64,000 bases of DNA, from positions 1 to 64,000 of the forward strand of contig JAFEVB010000002.1 of assembly GCA_032629725.1 (NCBI GenBank), written 5' to 3'. Shown piece by piece: positions 44,713-56,428 of the stretch; the stretch's first letter is position 1; each line of letters starts with the position of its first letter. Below the pieces are notes generated by a model, which worked only from the letters and a program-made list of their open reading frames with translations, did not search any database and was not told the origin of the DNA. The DNA comes from Gremmenia infestans (Eukaryota > Ascomycota > Leotiomycetes > Helotiales > Hamatocanthoscyphaceae). The translations under genes and the position numbers were made by a program.

Positions 44713-46482
44713 ATGGGTATCTTCTGGAAATTTATGGCGTATTGCGCCTTTGTTACTATAGCAATTGGATCACCTCTAAACATTCAAACATCCTCTCTAG
44801 AGCCCACATCGAAGAACGATCTTGCGAAAAGAACTGATATTGATGCAGTCAGAAAGGCGTATCGAGGTATTCATTGGGATGATGCTTTAGATCAGTGTGG
44901 CCAGACGCGATTTGACCTTCTTGTTGAAAGCACCCGAATGGCCATAGAGGTTACCAATTATCAGATTGGCCCTCAGGAATATGACAGCGCTGCCTGGCAT
45001 CGATACTTTGTGAGGGATTGGAAGACAAATCCTAGTTGGGGATGGCATGTAAGACATCGGAGCAAGTAATCATTCAATTTCTCTTCTTCTGACTATCAAT
45101 AGAGCCGAGAGAATCAAGATACTTTCCTGAACATTCGCAGTAGGTAGACGAGATATATTCGCACCTAAGACATATATCTAATCTATTTTAACCAGATAAC
45201 ATTCGCCAAGTTGCACAATTTCCAAGAAACGGCAAGAAGGACAGGAAAGGAAACTGGTCGCGTGGCAGACAGACCTCTTATCGTTGCCAAGAAGTCGCGA
45301 ATTTCAACCGGTGCAACAAAACTGTAGATCAATATGGCAGATGGGGAGGACCGTAAGTTTTGTGCTATATCTATGAATATCACTCGACGATGCCGTTTCT
45401 GACATACAACTAAACAGAACAGCCTATACCGCAATGCCTATAGAAAACCCTGAGGGTAACTTTCTCTGAGATGTTTTTTCATGCGTTATTGATTGCTAAT
45501 CTCTGCTACTAGGCTATGCTGTTGTATTTTGTCCCCGCTTCTTCCTAGATGGAAGAGCACAATATATCAACGACATTACTAAGGGCACCCAAAAAAAACC
45601 ATCTGCAATGGGCACACTCATTTCATATGAGTATGTGATTATTCATGAGTGGATGCACAATGATCTTTTTGGCTATGGGTTTCATAGTAAGTTACGGAGG
45701 TAGAACTCAGAAGCGTTGATTATTAATTTCACGATGTGCTAATAACATTGGTATTGTTAGTTGAAGACGTCCAGGCAAATCTTGAAGGTCAACCAGATAA
45801 TCAAATAATGTATGGTGATAGTCGTACACACGAGTGGGCTTGGAAGAACATGAATAGCAAAGACATTCCGGGAGGGGGTGTGAATCGCTATGTCGCTTGG
45901 AATGGTAAGATCCTATCTGCCAACGATAGAAGAGAAAATGTCCAGAAGAGTAATAAGTAGAAAGCTAACCTATGTTACCGCAGCCGATAATTATGCCTGG
46001 TTCTTTAACTACAACTGGTTCTGGCACCAATGGCCGACCTTTAATGGTGACGATGGCTCTCATTCCAAACGCTCTCTAGCGGAGAGAGATGATGATCCTA
46101 TGAGCCTCGATGATCCCGAAGATGCTAAGAGTGAAGGCTCGCTAAATGTGACGGAAGCCAGTCTGCCTATCAATGTCCACTTGGAAGGCGTCGATGAACA
46201 TGGAACACCGCAGGCTACATTCGACTATGTTGGCGAGGATTACGATGATTTTATTGTGGAGTCTAAAGAATCTTTTATTGCACCTAACTCAGATTGTGTA
46301 TTATCGTAAGTTCAGTGGCAACCTTTACAAAAAAATAGCTTGCTAATTGATTTCGAAGCGCCGAGTGCAATCTCGCCGATGGGTATGCCATCAATGCTGC
46401 TTGTACGTGCACATGCGACGGACAACTAGCAGCTCTAAGAGACCCGCGATGCGCAGGATTTGCTGGTGCTTTACCTGATTAA
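44713..46482 (+). CDS. Second secreted zincin-like protein
   Basis: Eight exons (44713-45048, 45103-45139, 45196-45352, 45418-45455, 45513-45686, 45761-45904, 45984-46305, 46359-46482), all in phase, encode 443 residues. A signal peptide (MGIFWKFMAYCAFVTIAIG) is followed by a KR site (LAKRTD), a possible propeptide cut. The catalytic-type core shows VVFCPRFF, HEWMHND at 234-240 (HExxH) and, after a loop, WNADNYAWFFNYNWFW at about 294, the same HExxH plus NADN layout as the 18.7-kb gene. An acidic spacer comes next and a Cys-rich end (CNLADGY, CTCTCDGQL). Most likely an M35-like metallopeptidase or a non-catalytic relative. An upstream in-frame ATG at 44584 would hide the signal peptide, so it was not used. 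Confidence 0.72.
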
Positions 46483-48275
46483 CCGAGCGCGGACCCAGGA
46501 GATGGTTCCTAATTTCCCGTAGCAGTCGCCCAACACCGCTTTCTTTACATTATCACTTCTTTTCTGTGTTTGTGTACCTTTGACTATTGTGGGGTTACTG
46601 GTCTTAGAATAAGTTGTTTGAACATGTTTATTATTCTTGTAGTTTGTTACCTATCGGAGGACCAGCTAGTATATACATATCTAGGAACAAATTGCGAAGG
46701 TGTAGACTCTTAGAGATTATCATACAGATTTGCAATGATATCAATTGTCTATCTGCAAGAGCTATCACCTCAGCCTCCCATTCCTGACACATGGTATGCT
46801 AATGCAAACAACACTTAATTAGGAGAGATATAAATACTTCGTCATTAAGCACAATCATTAGAAGGAACATGTGAAGTTGAGTTTATTATGGTCGAAATTC
46901 TATTCTAAGCAGCCAGTGAGAAGGGGGCCCCTTTCGCCAAAGTCGAGTTGGATATGCGGACTAATAAACATGCAGCGTTTTGACTTTAAGCAAGATATAT
47001 TTGCGATTTCTGATGGAATGTATTATGGATGGTGAGGCAAGGTTAGTTGAATCCAGCGTAGAAGACCTTGACTATTATTCTATAAAACCCCTGCAATCCT
47101 TAAGCATCGTGGCGTTTGCAAATGTTTCACTTGCTTACATATATAACCTGTGCTTAAAAATTATTCCATGGAATGTAGCCTTCAGTTTATTAGACATTTA
47201 TATACGTGCCCCATCGAAATGCCGGCATCAAGCAACTTTATTGGGGTGGAAGTTAATGATAGCCATGGCCGCATCCGGCCATCTCCAATCTATGCGACAA
47301 TAGAATACAATGATGTCTGCAAACAGAATCGAAACTGCCTTGACGATCCAGGCAGTTCATTTGAAAAAGGTTTCACACACATAACTGTATTCGGAGTATT
47401 GTTTTCATCCAAGGATAAACGTTGTCGGCTCAAACTACGATCCGAGGCCAGTCACTTCAATGGTACTACGGTCCAAGGTGCTAAGAATACTTATTTCTAC
47501 GCAAAGCACTTGTTATTTCAAGCTAGACAATCATCGTCAGTGTCATATTGTCGAACCAGAAAGTGCCACGAATACGGTATTGCTTTCGCACTAGCTGGCA
47601 AAACCACAAACCATCTATTGCAAGCCTTGCTTGCAATTACTCTATAGCATCACAAGAAGACGCTCACCAAAACTAAAATGAATTCATAGACGAGAGTACG
47701 AGAAAGACCCCGGCTCTGGATGTAATACACGATTAAAGCCGAAACACCAATTTTCCTTTCGCGAGGAAAGCACAATAGGAGAGAAGCCTTGAGCTATTAA
47801 CATCTTCCTCACATACAAATGATCACCAATTCAAAAGTCACGGTAAAGCAGTGTGGTAGCAGAAAAAGAGCTCGGGGTGAACTCTCGAGTGCTACAGTCT
47901 AATTGGAATGCTGCGCCTGCTCAACACCCAAATTATAACGCAAAGATGTTTCCAACTGATTTACTAAGTTCACTATAGACACCTATTGATTAATTTAAAA
48001 ACAAGAATCCCATTCCCCTCATTTGCCTTCGTCGATTCCCGCCTTGATCATTCGTGTGCCATGACTGATGGTTTCGTTTGTTATTTTTTCAACTTCAAGT
48101 CCCTACCTTACCGCATCCGGACAACGACATATAACAAGCTTCATTGTCATCAGCTACGCACCTTTCTTTCATTCCCTTTCTCCCTTTCTCCCTTTATAAT
48201 ATCCTTTTCTCACTAGTAATTACTACTCATCATTATCGAATTTGAAACATCTTTTACGATAAGTTTACAACTGAG
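46483..48275. other. Gene-poor AT-rich region
   Basis: About 1.8 kb. A low-confidence frame at 47168-47647 is listed separately. The last 150 bp before the next gene is a CT-rich leader (ctttctccctttctcccttt). Nothing else recognised. Confidence 0.45.
47168..47647 (+). CDS. Hypothetical small protein (weak)
   Basis: An intronless frame of 159 residues from an ATG at 47168. It has seven Cys (for example CKQNRNCLDD and CRTRKCHEYG) and no clear signal peptide or known domain. The open length is somewhat long for AT-rich DNA, but another frame overlaps its start and there is no supporting homology in view. It could be an exon of a decayed gene. Confidence 0.25.
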   Translation: MECSLQFIRHLYTCPIEMPASSNFIGVEVNDSHGRIRPSPIYATIEYNDVCKQNRNCLDDPGSSFEKGFTHITVFGVLFSSKDKRCRLKLRSEASHFNGTTVQGAKNTYFYAKHLLFQARQSSSVSYCRTRKCHEYGIAFALAGKTTNHLLQALLAITL

Positions 48276-51201
48276 ATGCCACCTAAGAACAACCAAAAAG
48301 GAGCCGGCAAGAAAAATGGCAGTGGCCGCTCCTCAGCCATCACATCCCCCACGCCCTCCGAAAACGAATCACAATCACAATCCCAACTCCCCATCCCAGC
48401 ACCAGTTTCCTCCTCTAGCGCCAGCACAACAGATCTCACTATTAGTACATCATCTCCACCGGCTGCAACTCCACCCCACACTTCTAAACGACAATCAACA
48501 CCACTAACAACCCCCGAATCCATATTCCCCATCATATCCACCCCTACACCTCCACCAAAATCTTCCCTCCGCGCCCGCAGCGGCAGTAAAGGAAAACTAA
48601 ATAAAGAAAACCCACCAACCCCTCCTATCCCTACCTCCACTACTTCCTCTCCACCTACAACTACACCTACAGGAAGCAAAAGCAAGCTAATTAAAGAACA
48701 ACGACTCTCCCTCCCCAAGACCTCTGAAAAAAGCCCATTGGGAAATTTTGTCTTCGCACCTCTAGGCGATGGAGATTTGACGCCGAAACCATTGAAAATC
48801 GGCAATGGTGCCCAGAAGGAGGATTTGACTCCTAGGGCTGGAGCTGAAGGTGCTGGAAAGAGTATATTCTCTAATTTATTTACGGGAATGATGGCGGGGC
48901 GACTGGGTGATGATTTCGCGCCGCAGGAGCCGTTGCAGGTATTTATGTCGAGTGGGGGTAAAGACGAAGCGGGAAAGAAGAAGGACGAAGAGAAAAAAGG
49001 TAGGGAGCCCCAAGTGAGTGAGTTTGTATAATGTAGCAGTTAACAGTAGTAGAAAACGCTCTACCAAAAGACTCCTCCTCAAGTCACCCAAGACGGAGTT
49101 CCAGACTCATAGAGCCTACGTACCCACGCACAACCGTCGTGCATGGCACACCCCAGGTAGCGCATGCAACAGCATCCGATACCATTCGACCACGCACGCC
49201 AGCTGATGAGCGCCAGAGGCTGTATGAAGAGGATCATGGGATCCGGGGTGCGGCTGCTGAAGAAGGTGCTGCTGGAGGAGATAGTGATGAGGATGGTAAT
49301 GACAATGGAGGTGGGGATGGAAGCCGACGAATATCCTCAGACCGCTTTGAAATTGGTCAAGCATTCAAGCCCATCTACTCCGATCAACCAACCGCAGAAA
49401 CAGAAACACCAATTTTCAACCCCACTCAACCCGAAGGCCTAGAACCGCGTACCCCACCCCCCGAACGACGGCGGCGTAGTAAGGAAACTGAGGCTCCCGA
49501 GGAAGAAGAGAGGAAGAAACAGAAGACAGACCACGATGTTTTATTTGAGGAGCTCTTCCCAGAAGCCACCGAAAGGAGATACCTTGGTCCAGATGGTAAA
49601 GTTCCTGAATCCATTTCTAAAGCTCCTATTTTGGGCAACGTGTCTCCACCGCGTGAGAAGAGAAAGGCAAAAAGGGAACGCCTGGCGATGGAATTCGAGG
49701 AGGAAAAGCAAGATGCTCGAGACCGGGGACTCGATCCGGATACGCTTCTGGCGAAACCGACGAATGTATCCATACTTGTGGCTCATCCGATCGTAAGCTC
49801 ACGCCATTTCGTGTGAAAAGTATATACTAATGTTCATAGGAAACCAAAGCTCAGGAAAAGTTCCGCGACTACGCCAATGAAGATGACAACGTAGATAAAG
49901 AATGGGTCAAGCTTGCCTTGGCAGCTCTTGACGCCGAGAACAGCGCTCAACTGGATCTCGTTGGGAGAAACCTGGGGCTCGAGGACGCTTATGACAAACA
50001 GCAGAAAGCTATGGCACCTGTTCTCGAGGCGTTGATGTCAGAAAGGGCAGTGCATGATGAGGAAATAGAAAAGTTAGAAGCAAAAATCAAGAGTTTGAGA
50101 AAAGAGGGGGTCAAGAGTCAACGGTCGAGCGACGAGTCGATGCAGGAAGTATACGAGGTCAACGTATTGAGGATGGATAAGGCGAGACTTCTGAACCAGA
50201 TCGGGGCTTTAGAGAAGCAAATTGCGAACGAAATGAAGCAGGCGAAAAAAGAGTTAGAAACGGTGATTGTGCCCAGAGAGGAGATAATCAAGCAGCTTGA
50301 AGACGAAGTCCAACAGCTAAACACCAAACATAATGACATGATCAGCATAAAGGAATGCCGGGCTCTCAACGCCAAGGAAACGAATGATCTGAAATATCAA
50401 CTCGATGTCGCAAACGGGATGTCCAGCGTACTCAACAGCAAGCTCCGCGAGACGTTAAGTAGCCAGCAGTCGAAGAAAGAAGAGGAGGGGTTTGTTGAGG
50501 CCGATGATCTACAGGAGCAGCTGGCTAAAGCACAGCATGAACGTGTTGCTGCCGAGAATAAGTTTCTCAAGGAGAAAAATGGTTTGATTAGAAAGATCCT
50601 GGAGCTAGAAGAAGATCTGGGGCGGATGACGAAGGTATTGGAAGACATCGAGGATGCGAAGAGCGAAGAAAGTAGGAGTTCTGCGTGTAAGACCGAGGCA
50701 GCTTTACTGACAGAGACAGGTCAACGATCAGATTCAGTGGCTACTGGAAACGGAAACCCAGCATACGACAGCATCAACTTCATTATCCTGCGTGTTGAGA
50801 ATGCGCTCCGCACCATGGTGCACGAACGCACACTCTACGGCTTTCGAGGCGGCGATACCAATGTTGCTCGCACAGCAGCCGCAGAAGCTAGTGCACTAGC
50901 CGACAGGCTCCAAGACGAAGCCCTGCAAGGCCGAGCGTACTTCTGGTACGGCGTCGCGCTGTACTACGCCGGCGAGAGCAAGTTGGCCTCAGATATGCTG
51001 GCGAAAGCGCATGACTTCACGGATTGGCTACATCCGTTGCGGGAGAAGAAGTGGTTGGCGAAGTGGGTTGATGCTGCAAATTCAAAGGAGGTTTGTAGAC
51101 GGAAGGAGGACTATTGGAGTCCGGCGCTTTATGAGCATGTGATGACTAGAGAACAGAAAAGGAAGGCAAAGAAAGGGAAGGGAAAGGACTCGGACAAGTG
51201 A
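48276..51201 (+). CDS. Large coiled-coil protein of unknown function
   Basis: Three exons: 48276-49017, 49071-49792 and 49840-51201, giving about 941 residues. Residues 1-250 are Ser/Thr/Pro-rich and disordered with scattered basic sites. The middle part is acidic with Arg/Lys patches (ERRRRSKETEAPEEEERKKQ). Residues about 520-770 form a long coiled coil (HDEEIEKLEAKIKSL, QIGALEKQIANEMKQAKKEL, KNGLIRKILELEEDLGRM). The C-terminus has an Ala-rich helical segment (GRAYFWYGVALYYAGESKLA) resembling TPR-like helices, then a Lys-rich tail. The first intron is ambiguous: acceptor AAAAG at 49070 (53-bp intron) and TAG at 49052 (35 bp) both keep the frame. I do not recognise a family. Confidence 0.7.
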
Positions 51202-51462
51202 GCGTCTAACTGTCATTATGCACTGACAGAAAGGAAAAGACGAAAGACAATGACAATTTTAGAAGACTGATTGCGAAAGGGATGAGGTGTTTTGGGGGTA
51301 TCCGGATACATGTCAACGGAGTTTGGAGGTATTTGGCTGTAGTAGATGGGTTAATGCTTGAACAACAAGATTTTCAAAGTTCGAGGTTTAGATCTGCATC
51401 TTTCATTAGACCGCTTTACCTACTTAGGAATACACCGACCCCAAGCCTCAATCCATTTCGTA

Positions 51463-52715
51463 TTACACTGATAATATACTGCTGAATGGAACATCCCAAA
51501 ACCATCCCGCTACTGCCATCCCACCTAAACTCATGGTTAACGCCATTAGGAAGTTAACCTGGTTGTTGTCAAGTAATCCGACGGAGCCACTCTCAACATA
51601 TCGACTCGATTTCTCATCCCGGATGGTCGGCTGTCGGTGCTTCTTGTTTGCATCATATTTATCCGTAACTCCCATCCTCTCATTCAAATCTTTCTCCAAA
51701 GCTTCAGCTTCTTCGTCATTGGGATGTAACGGAACCGAGCCTTTTCCTTCTCCGCCAAGTAAGGCCGCCATAACCTCTGCCTGTTTCGTGTAGTGCATAC
51801 TACTCGGTCCAGCTTTTGAGACAAGAACTCTCTGTCCACCCTCACCTTCAACGACTCGCCCGCTTCTGGTATCAACCACGCTCTGTTGCAGCCAGCCTCC
51901 GAGGAAGCTATCGAGTACACTTCCAAGGGTCCCCCATAATGCCATAGCCGTGCAGAACCGTTGGCGCGATCTGAAATTCCAACCCAGTGTTGGCGCACAG
52001 AAAGGTATCAAGGCCGTAGATGCTGCTACGATGACCAATGATCCCAAGAAGCCTGCCATAATACCGTAACCTGTGACACCGCCGTTTGTTCCCGGGGGCA
52101 CCTCTCGTAGATTCCAGGATGTGATGAGGCGGGGTTTGGACTTCGATAGGATTCCAAGCTCTGAGCTGAATGTATCTGCTGCTACGGCGGCATAGTTTGC
52201 GACGATTCCCACCACCAAGAGGTCTCCTGGCCATGAATAACACGTCTCGTCGGCGCCAGTAGCGGGGTTGATGTCTTGTCCACGTCGGTGGAGCTGGTAG
52301 GCGTGGAGAAGGGTAAGGACAGAGGCAACGGCGGAGTTGGCAAGTACTGCAGATGTTAGAAAGAATGCGGGATGTCGTAAAGTAGATGTTACCCTGAATA
52401 TGGGTTCTGGCCCCTTCCCCACCAGAGCTTCCCGACGCGTTCATGGTCAATTTTGCCTTCTCATCGTGCTTTATCTGCGAGATGTCAGCATGTACAGTAC
52501 CTAGGCAGGCTTGGGAAAAGACGCCGTACCTTCGTGACTCTTGTGCCAGCCAGAAAGAAGACAATAAGCAGCGCAAAAGGCAGACTCCACGGATGTACGG
52601 CGTGGGCGATAGCTGTGAGAAGTGCTGCTACGATGCCTGCGGGAGTCAAAGATTTATGAGACCAGGAACGGTACAGCATGGCCACAATGACCGGTACTGC
52701 GATTATTGCCTTCAT
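51463..52715 (-). CDS. DUF92/TMEM19-like integral membrane protein
   Basis: Three exons: 52715-52530, 52474-52393 and 52346-51463, encode 383 residues with about six hydrophobic segments. The N-terminal MKAIIAVPVIVAMLYRSW and KSLTPAGIVAALLTAIAH match the DUF92 start. The most conserved part is YSWPGDLLVVGIVANYAAVA, then ADTFSSELGILSK and PGTNGGVTGYGIMAGFLGS. The family includes mammalian TMEM19 and the plant phytyl-phosphate kinase VTE6, so a polyprenyl or lipid phosphate kinase-like activity is conceivable, but no fungal member is well defined. A soluble acidic loop (about residues 255-330) precedes the last membrane segment (FLMALTMSLGGMAVAGWFW). Convergent with the coiled-coil gene, about 260 bp apart. 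Confidence 0.85.
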
Positions 52716-53574
52716 CTTGGAATTCTGAGTGCAAATGTTGAGAAGGAGAAGGTCTTGCCAGGCTGGCTGGAAGAGATGGGGTAAGACATGGACTCGGGTT
52801 AGACAGAAAGCAAAGTCTCTTCGTCACTACTGTACCTTATACTCGTACAGATCGGCAAAACGCGAGTGATTTTGGAAATACGTGCAACATGAACATCTTT
52901 GGATTCACACGTAAGGTTGGGTACAGTAATTGATTTTGATTGCATTTTCATGATATCGGGTCTTACAGTACTCGCCTTTCTTTTCTAAAGTTGACAGCCC
53001 CGCCTGTATTAGACCCATAAATGTACTTACTTTGTATACTCGCACCACTCAAAGAGGTCAAATTCGACTACAATACTACAGTCCAAATACAATATCTAAC
53101 CCAGAAGTTTCACTTTAAAATTGCTTTTATTTTATGATTTTACGGATCTATACTCATAAATAGAGCCACCGCAGAGACGCTACGGTCTATAGAGCTTAGA
53201 GCTTCTAGGGCTTCTTATGGAAAAGATAAGCAGTGTATACGAGTAGTCACGTGAGGTATGTCCGCTAAGGTTTATTCCTGCAGCTTATAACATGTTGGGG
53301 AATATTTTAGAATCAGCAAAAAGGCCCCAGATATCAGATTTTGGATTAGCAAGTGATTATAAATTTCTTATCTAATGTTTATATATTGAAATATCTTAAT
53401 ATATATCAATCCTTGAGTCTTAGCTATAGGTACGAAGGTAATTGGCTTGGCGAGTTTTCTCTAACGCGACGCGATCTCACGGATTCGCGTCACACGAAAT
53501 TCACTCCAAATCTCCCAACTTCAATAATTAACCTCACTTATGCCTCACTCGATCTATTCATCCTCCACTTCATA
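52716..53574. other. AT-rich divergent intergenic region
   Basis: Gene-free 0.86 kb. The stretch 53080-53410 is AT-rich. A CG-rich block (acgcgacgcgatctcacgg) at 53463-53482 lies shortly before the AT-hook gene and resembles the cgcgacgcgacgcg block upstream of ERG4. No factor assigned. Confidence 0.45.
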
Positions 53575-54615
53575 ATGAATCACCTTTTCCCAACTGCAAG
53601 CGCCCCTGCGATGGCTTATCAAAGTTTCCACGCCGTGAACATGAACTCAGCTATGAATCCCACAAAGGGGTCCGCGCAAACGCCTGGCATGTCTGGCTCG
53701 GAAGTAAAGCCAAAGCAGAAGGGTCGTGTAAAAGGAAGCAAAAATAGGCCACCAGATCCCACTTCGAGAAACGCAGCTCTCGCCCTCAGGTTTCTGGAAA
53801 ACGTCATAGTGCCTTCGAATTATACCCCTCCAAAAGCTGCGAAGAAGAGACCGTCACAAGGGGTAATGGGGTCAAATATACATAATCTGACTGCTGTGCG
53901 TGTGGGCCAAAAGAATGAGACTGCATCGAATGTGGTGGGAATTCCGAAAAAGGAAAGCCCTGCTATCGCAGCTGTTGGGAAGCAGAAGAGCGCATCGAGC
54001 GCATTGAGCACGCCAAAGAAGTCTGATGCTGCGATCTATGAACAGTCGAGTCCATCAAACACGCCGAAGAAACGGGGCCGGCCTCCACTTGGAGAAGGGA
54101 AGAGTAGGAGTGTATCGAATACGCCAAAGGCTTTAAAGACGGGTAGGCCTGCTACTTCGACTGTGGGGGAGCGGATAGCAGCTATATCGACTACGCCAAT
54201 GGTTATAATAAGACAAAAGGTCGTTGCGTTAGAAAAAGGCCACCAGACCACGGGCACACCGAATACGCCAAAGACTTCGCAGATGTATAAACATCCCGTT
54301 GCGAAGGTCGGGAAACTTAGTACAGCTACGCCTACGCAGAAGACTTGGCAGATATACAAACCTTCTATTGCAACAGGCGGGAACCTGAGCAAAGCTATAT
54401 CAAATACGCTGAAGACTTCGCAGATGCATAAACCTCTTGTTGCGACAGGCGGAAACCTAAGCACAGCTATATCAACTCTACCAAAGATCCCCACACAACA
54501 CAAGCTTGTCCCTACGATAGCACCACAGCAGAGCTTGAATGCAACGAATCTCCCGAAAAAAAGAGGCCGCCCCCGAAAAGATGAAACGAGTGTACGGAAA
54601 CGCCAAAAGGCTTGA
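53575..54615 (+). CDS. AT-hook protein with internal repeats
   Basis: Single exon of 346 residues, very basic. Two AT-hook cores are present: TPKKRGRPPLGEGKSR (165-171) and LPKKRGRPRKDET (328-335). They bind the minor groove of AT-rich DNA, so a nuclear chromatin role is likely. Between them, from about residue 225, are three imperfect repeats of 23-25 residues with the pattern TPKTSQMYKP-VATGGNLSTAIS. Many short NTPK/STPK motifs (phosphorylation-type TP sites) recur through the protein. No catalytic domain is present. The stop falls in a region where the neighbouring frame keeps similar motifs; see the decayed extension. It is close to AT-rich repeats, but any link to them is inference. Confidence 0.72.
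   Translation: MNHLFPTASAPAMAYQSFHAVNMNSAMNPTKGSAQTPGMSGSEVKPKQKGRVKGSKNRPPDPTSRNAALALRFLENVIVPSNYTPPKAAKKRPSQGVMGSNIHNLTAVRVGQKNETASNVVGIPKKESPAIAAVGKQKSASSALSTPKKSDAAIYEQSSPSNTPKKRGRPPLGEGKSRSVSNTPKALKTGRPATSTVGERIAAISTTPMVIIRQKVVALEKGHQTTGTPNTPKTSQMYKHPVAKVGKLSTATPTQKTWQIYKPSIATGGNLSKAISNTLKTSQMHKPLVATGGNLSTAISTLPKIPTQHKLVPTIAPQQSLNATNLPKKRGRPRKDETSVRKRQKA
54250..54480 (+). repeat. Three imperfect 70-75-bp coding repeats
   Basis: Units beginning near 54262, 54331 and 54406 share aagacttcgcagat, then ataaacc and gcgacaggcggaaacct. They encode the KTSQMYKP...GGNLSTAI repeat of the AT-hook protein. The copies differ at many sites, so the array is not recent. Confidence 0.75.
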
Positions 54616-54828
54616 AGAATGATACGCCCAAGAGAGGAGAGGAAGGGGACGGCCTCGAAAACATACATTGATACAGTATCAATATCGCAGATGAGCTCAA
54701 AGGGAACCCAATTATATCGAGTACCGATTCTGCGCGAAAACCAGCGAAGATAGATGATCAGGACTTAGCATTCAAAAGGGTGAAGAAGCATGCAAAAATG
54801 GCTCAAGGCTTAATCTGAGTATTTGCTC
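54616..54828 (+). pseudogene. Decayed 3' coding extension of the AT-hook gene
   Basis: From about 54600, the frame shifted by one base reads TPKGLKNDTPKRGEEGDG, LENIH, a TGA, then YSINIADELKGNPIISTD and KPAKIDDQDLAFKRVKKHAK before a stop. A third frame at 54640 spells GRGRPRKH, a further AT-hook core. The mixed frames suggest that the ancestral gene continued here and lost its frame through small indels. A missed 3' exon is the alternative. Confidence 0.5.
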
Positions 54829-55496
54829 TTGCTGGACAAGAAGGTTTGCATCCCAGAGAATATTGAGATGGAGTTGAAAAGGACGTGATTTCTGAGGGGC
54901 ATTATTGGGTAGGATGGTGCGGGGCAGTTAACTCCTATAGATCTGGTGGATGGTAGGCATTCTTACAGGCATGAGTACAGGTTCAGGCAATCGGTGGGTT
55001 ATCCTAACGGAATTAAAAGAAAATACTCCGCCTCTGCTCTTTCTTCTTTGCTCTCGACTTTGAGGTGAACTACACATATATAGACATATCACAACCCTCG
55101 TAAATCCCAAATAGTACATCAGAATAGAAGACACCAAAGCACGTGCTCAAGATATGATAAGCCTATCACCCAGCTCGGAAATTCGCTGACAACAGGAACA
55201 GCCTCGGCTCGGCTTCTCCTCGTCAATCCGGGGAACCTCTCCACTTCACTCCACTTCCACTTCCGCTCCCAATCCTCCTCTGACTTGACCATCGCCATCG
55301 CCATATCCAACTCCAATTCAACCTCAACCCTCCTCAACTTCAATTCCACTTCCACACCCAGATCCACACCAACACCACATCTACCCTTCCGCCAAACCCA
55401 TCACGAACTCAATCAATCAAACACAGCAAACACACTCAAGCTACCTCAGCCAGCGCGCGCGCAAACACCCCAAACGAAACCGCAACGCAAAACAAA
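54829..55496. other. Intergenic stretch
   Basis: Promoter and CT/CA-rich leader (55270-55490) of the cytochrome b5 gene. The frame at 54928-55137 (minus) has no support. Confidence 0.4.
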
Positions 55497-55940
55497 ATGT
55501 CCAAAACATTCAACCCCGCCGAAGTATCCGCACATAAAGATGCTGAAAACGGGCTGTACATAATAATCGACGAAGGCGTATACGACGTTACTGGTTCGTC
55601 TTTCTCTCCCTCCCTTTCTCCCCATCCATATGCCCTCTCCTTCCCCCTCCCCCTCTCCCACTTCCATATCCCCATCCACATCCACGCACCTCTACTTTCC
55701 TATACCGAGAAAAGAAGTCCCCCCCCCCGCCCCCCCAAAAAAAAACAAGGCGAGACAAAACGCTAATGTATGCAACCAACAGCATTCATAGACGAACACC
55801 CCGGCGGCTCCAAGATCCTAAAACGCGTCGCCGGCAAGGACGCCAGTAAACAGTTCTGGAAATACCATAACGAGGGCGTGTTGAAGAAGTACAGTGAGCG
55901 GTTGCGGGTGGGGAGCGTGGGGGAGAAGGCGAAGCTGTAG
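55497..55940 (+). CDS. Small soluble cytochrome b5-type haem protein
   Basis: Two exons, 55497-55593 and 55783-55940, with a 189-bp intron, encode 84 residues: a bare cytochrome b5 domain. The start MSKTFNPAEVSAHKDAENGL is followed by YIIIDEGVYDVT, the haem-binding FIDEHPGGSKIL with His38, and FWKYHNEGVL with His61, the two axial ligands. There is no membrane anchor at the C-terminus (it ends KYSERLRVGSVGEKAKL), unlike microsomal b5, so it is probably a cytosolic electron carrier. The intron is long for this locus and contains runs of nine C and about nine A with CT-rich flanks, a source of length variation. Confidence 0.9.
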
Positions 55941-56428
55941 ATGTAGATGGAGATGTAGATGAGAATTGAACAAGGACGGTTTAGGTGTTTGATATGATGT
56001 GCTAAGCATATGGTTTATGATTTATTTGAGCTGGAATGTGATGTGATGTGATGTGATGTGATATGTGTAAAATGGAGTTTATAAACCCCGTCGCGCATAC
56101 AGGTAGAAGCTACTTACTGTATCTACCTGCTATATGTATCCTGTACTGTAAAGTCATTCTCAAACTCGCCTATCAAACCTACCTGGATTTTCTGACCCCG
56201 ACATAGGGATGCAGTAGGGCATTAGAAGGGAAGACGGTGGGATCAATATTGCGTTGTACAATTCGCAGAGGGATATACTTAGTCGTATTCGCAGGAAATC
56301 ATAGGTAGAATTTCTACACCAGGTATTTATCATCTGTACCTATCCGTCCATTCCCCCATCCAGCATAATCATAACGCCCCATTAAACGTGCATCCTCCAT
56401 GCTCCTTCCATCATAATAGTACACCTCC
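55941..56428. other. Convergent 3' intergenic region
   Basis: A TGATG tandem array of about five units lies at 56036-56063. No gene recognised. Confidence 0.45.

Noticed and set aside
46980..47303. 107-codon plus-strand frame
   Set aside because: It overlaps another weak frame, has no signature and lies in AT-rich DNA.
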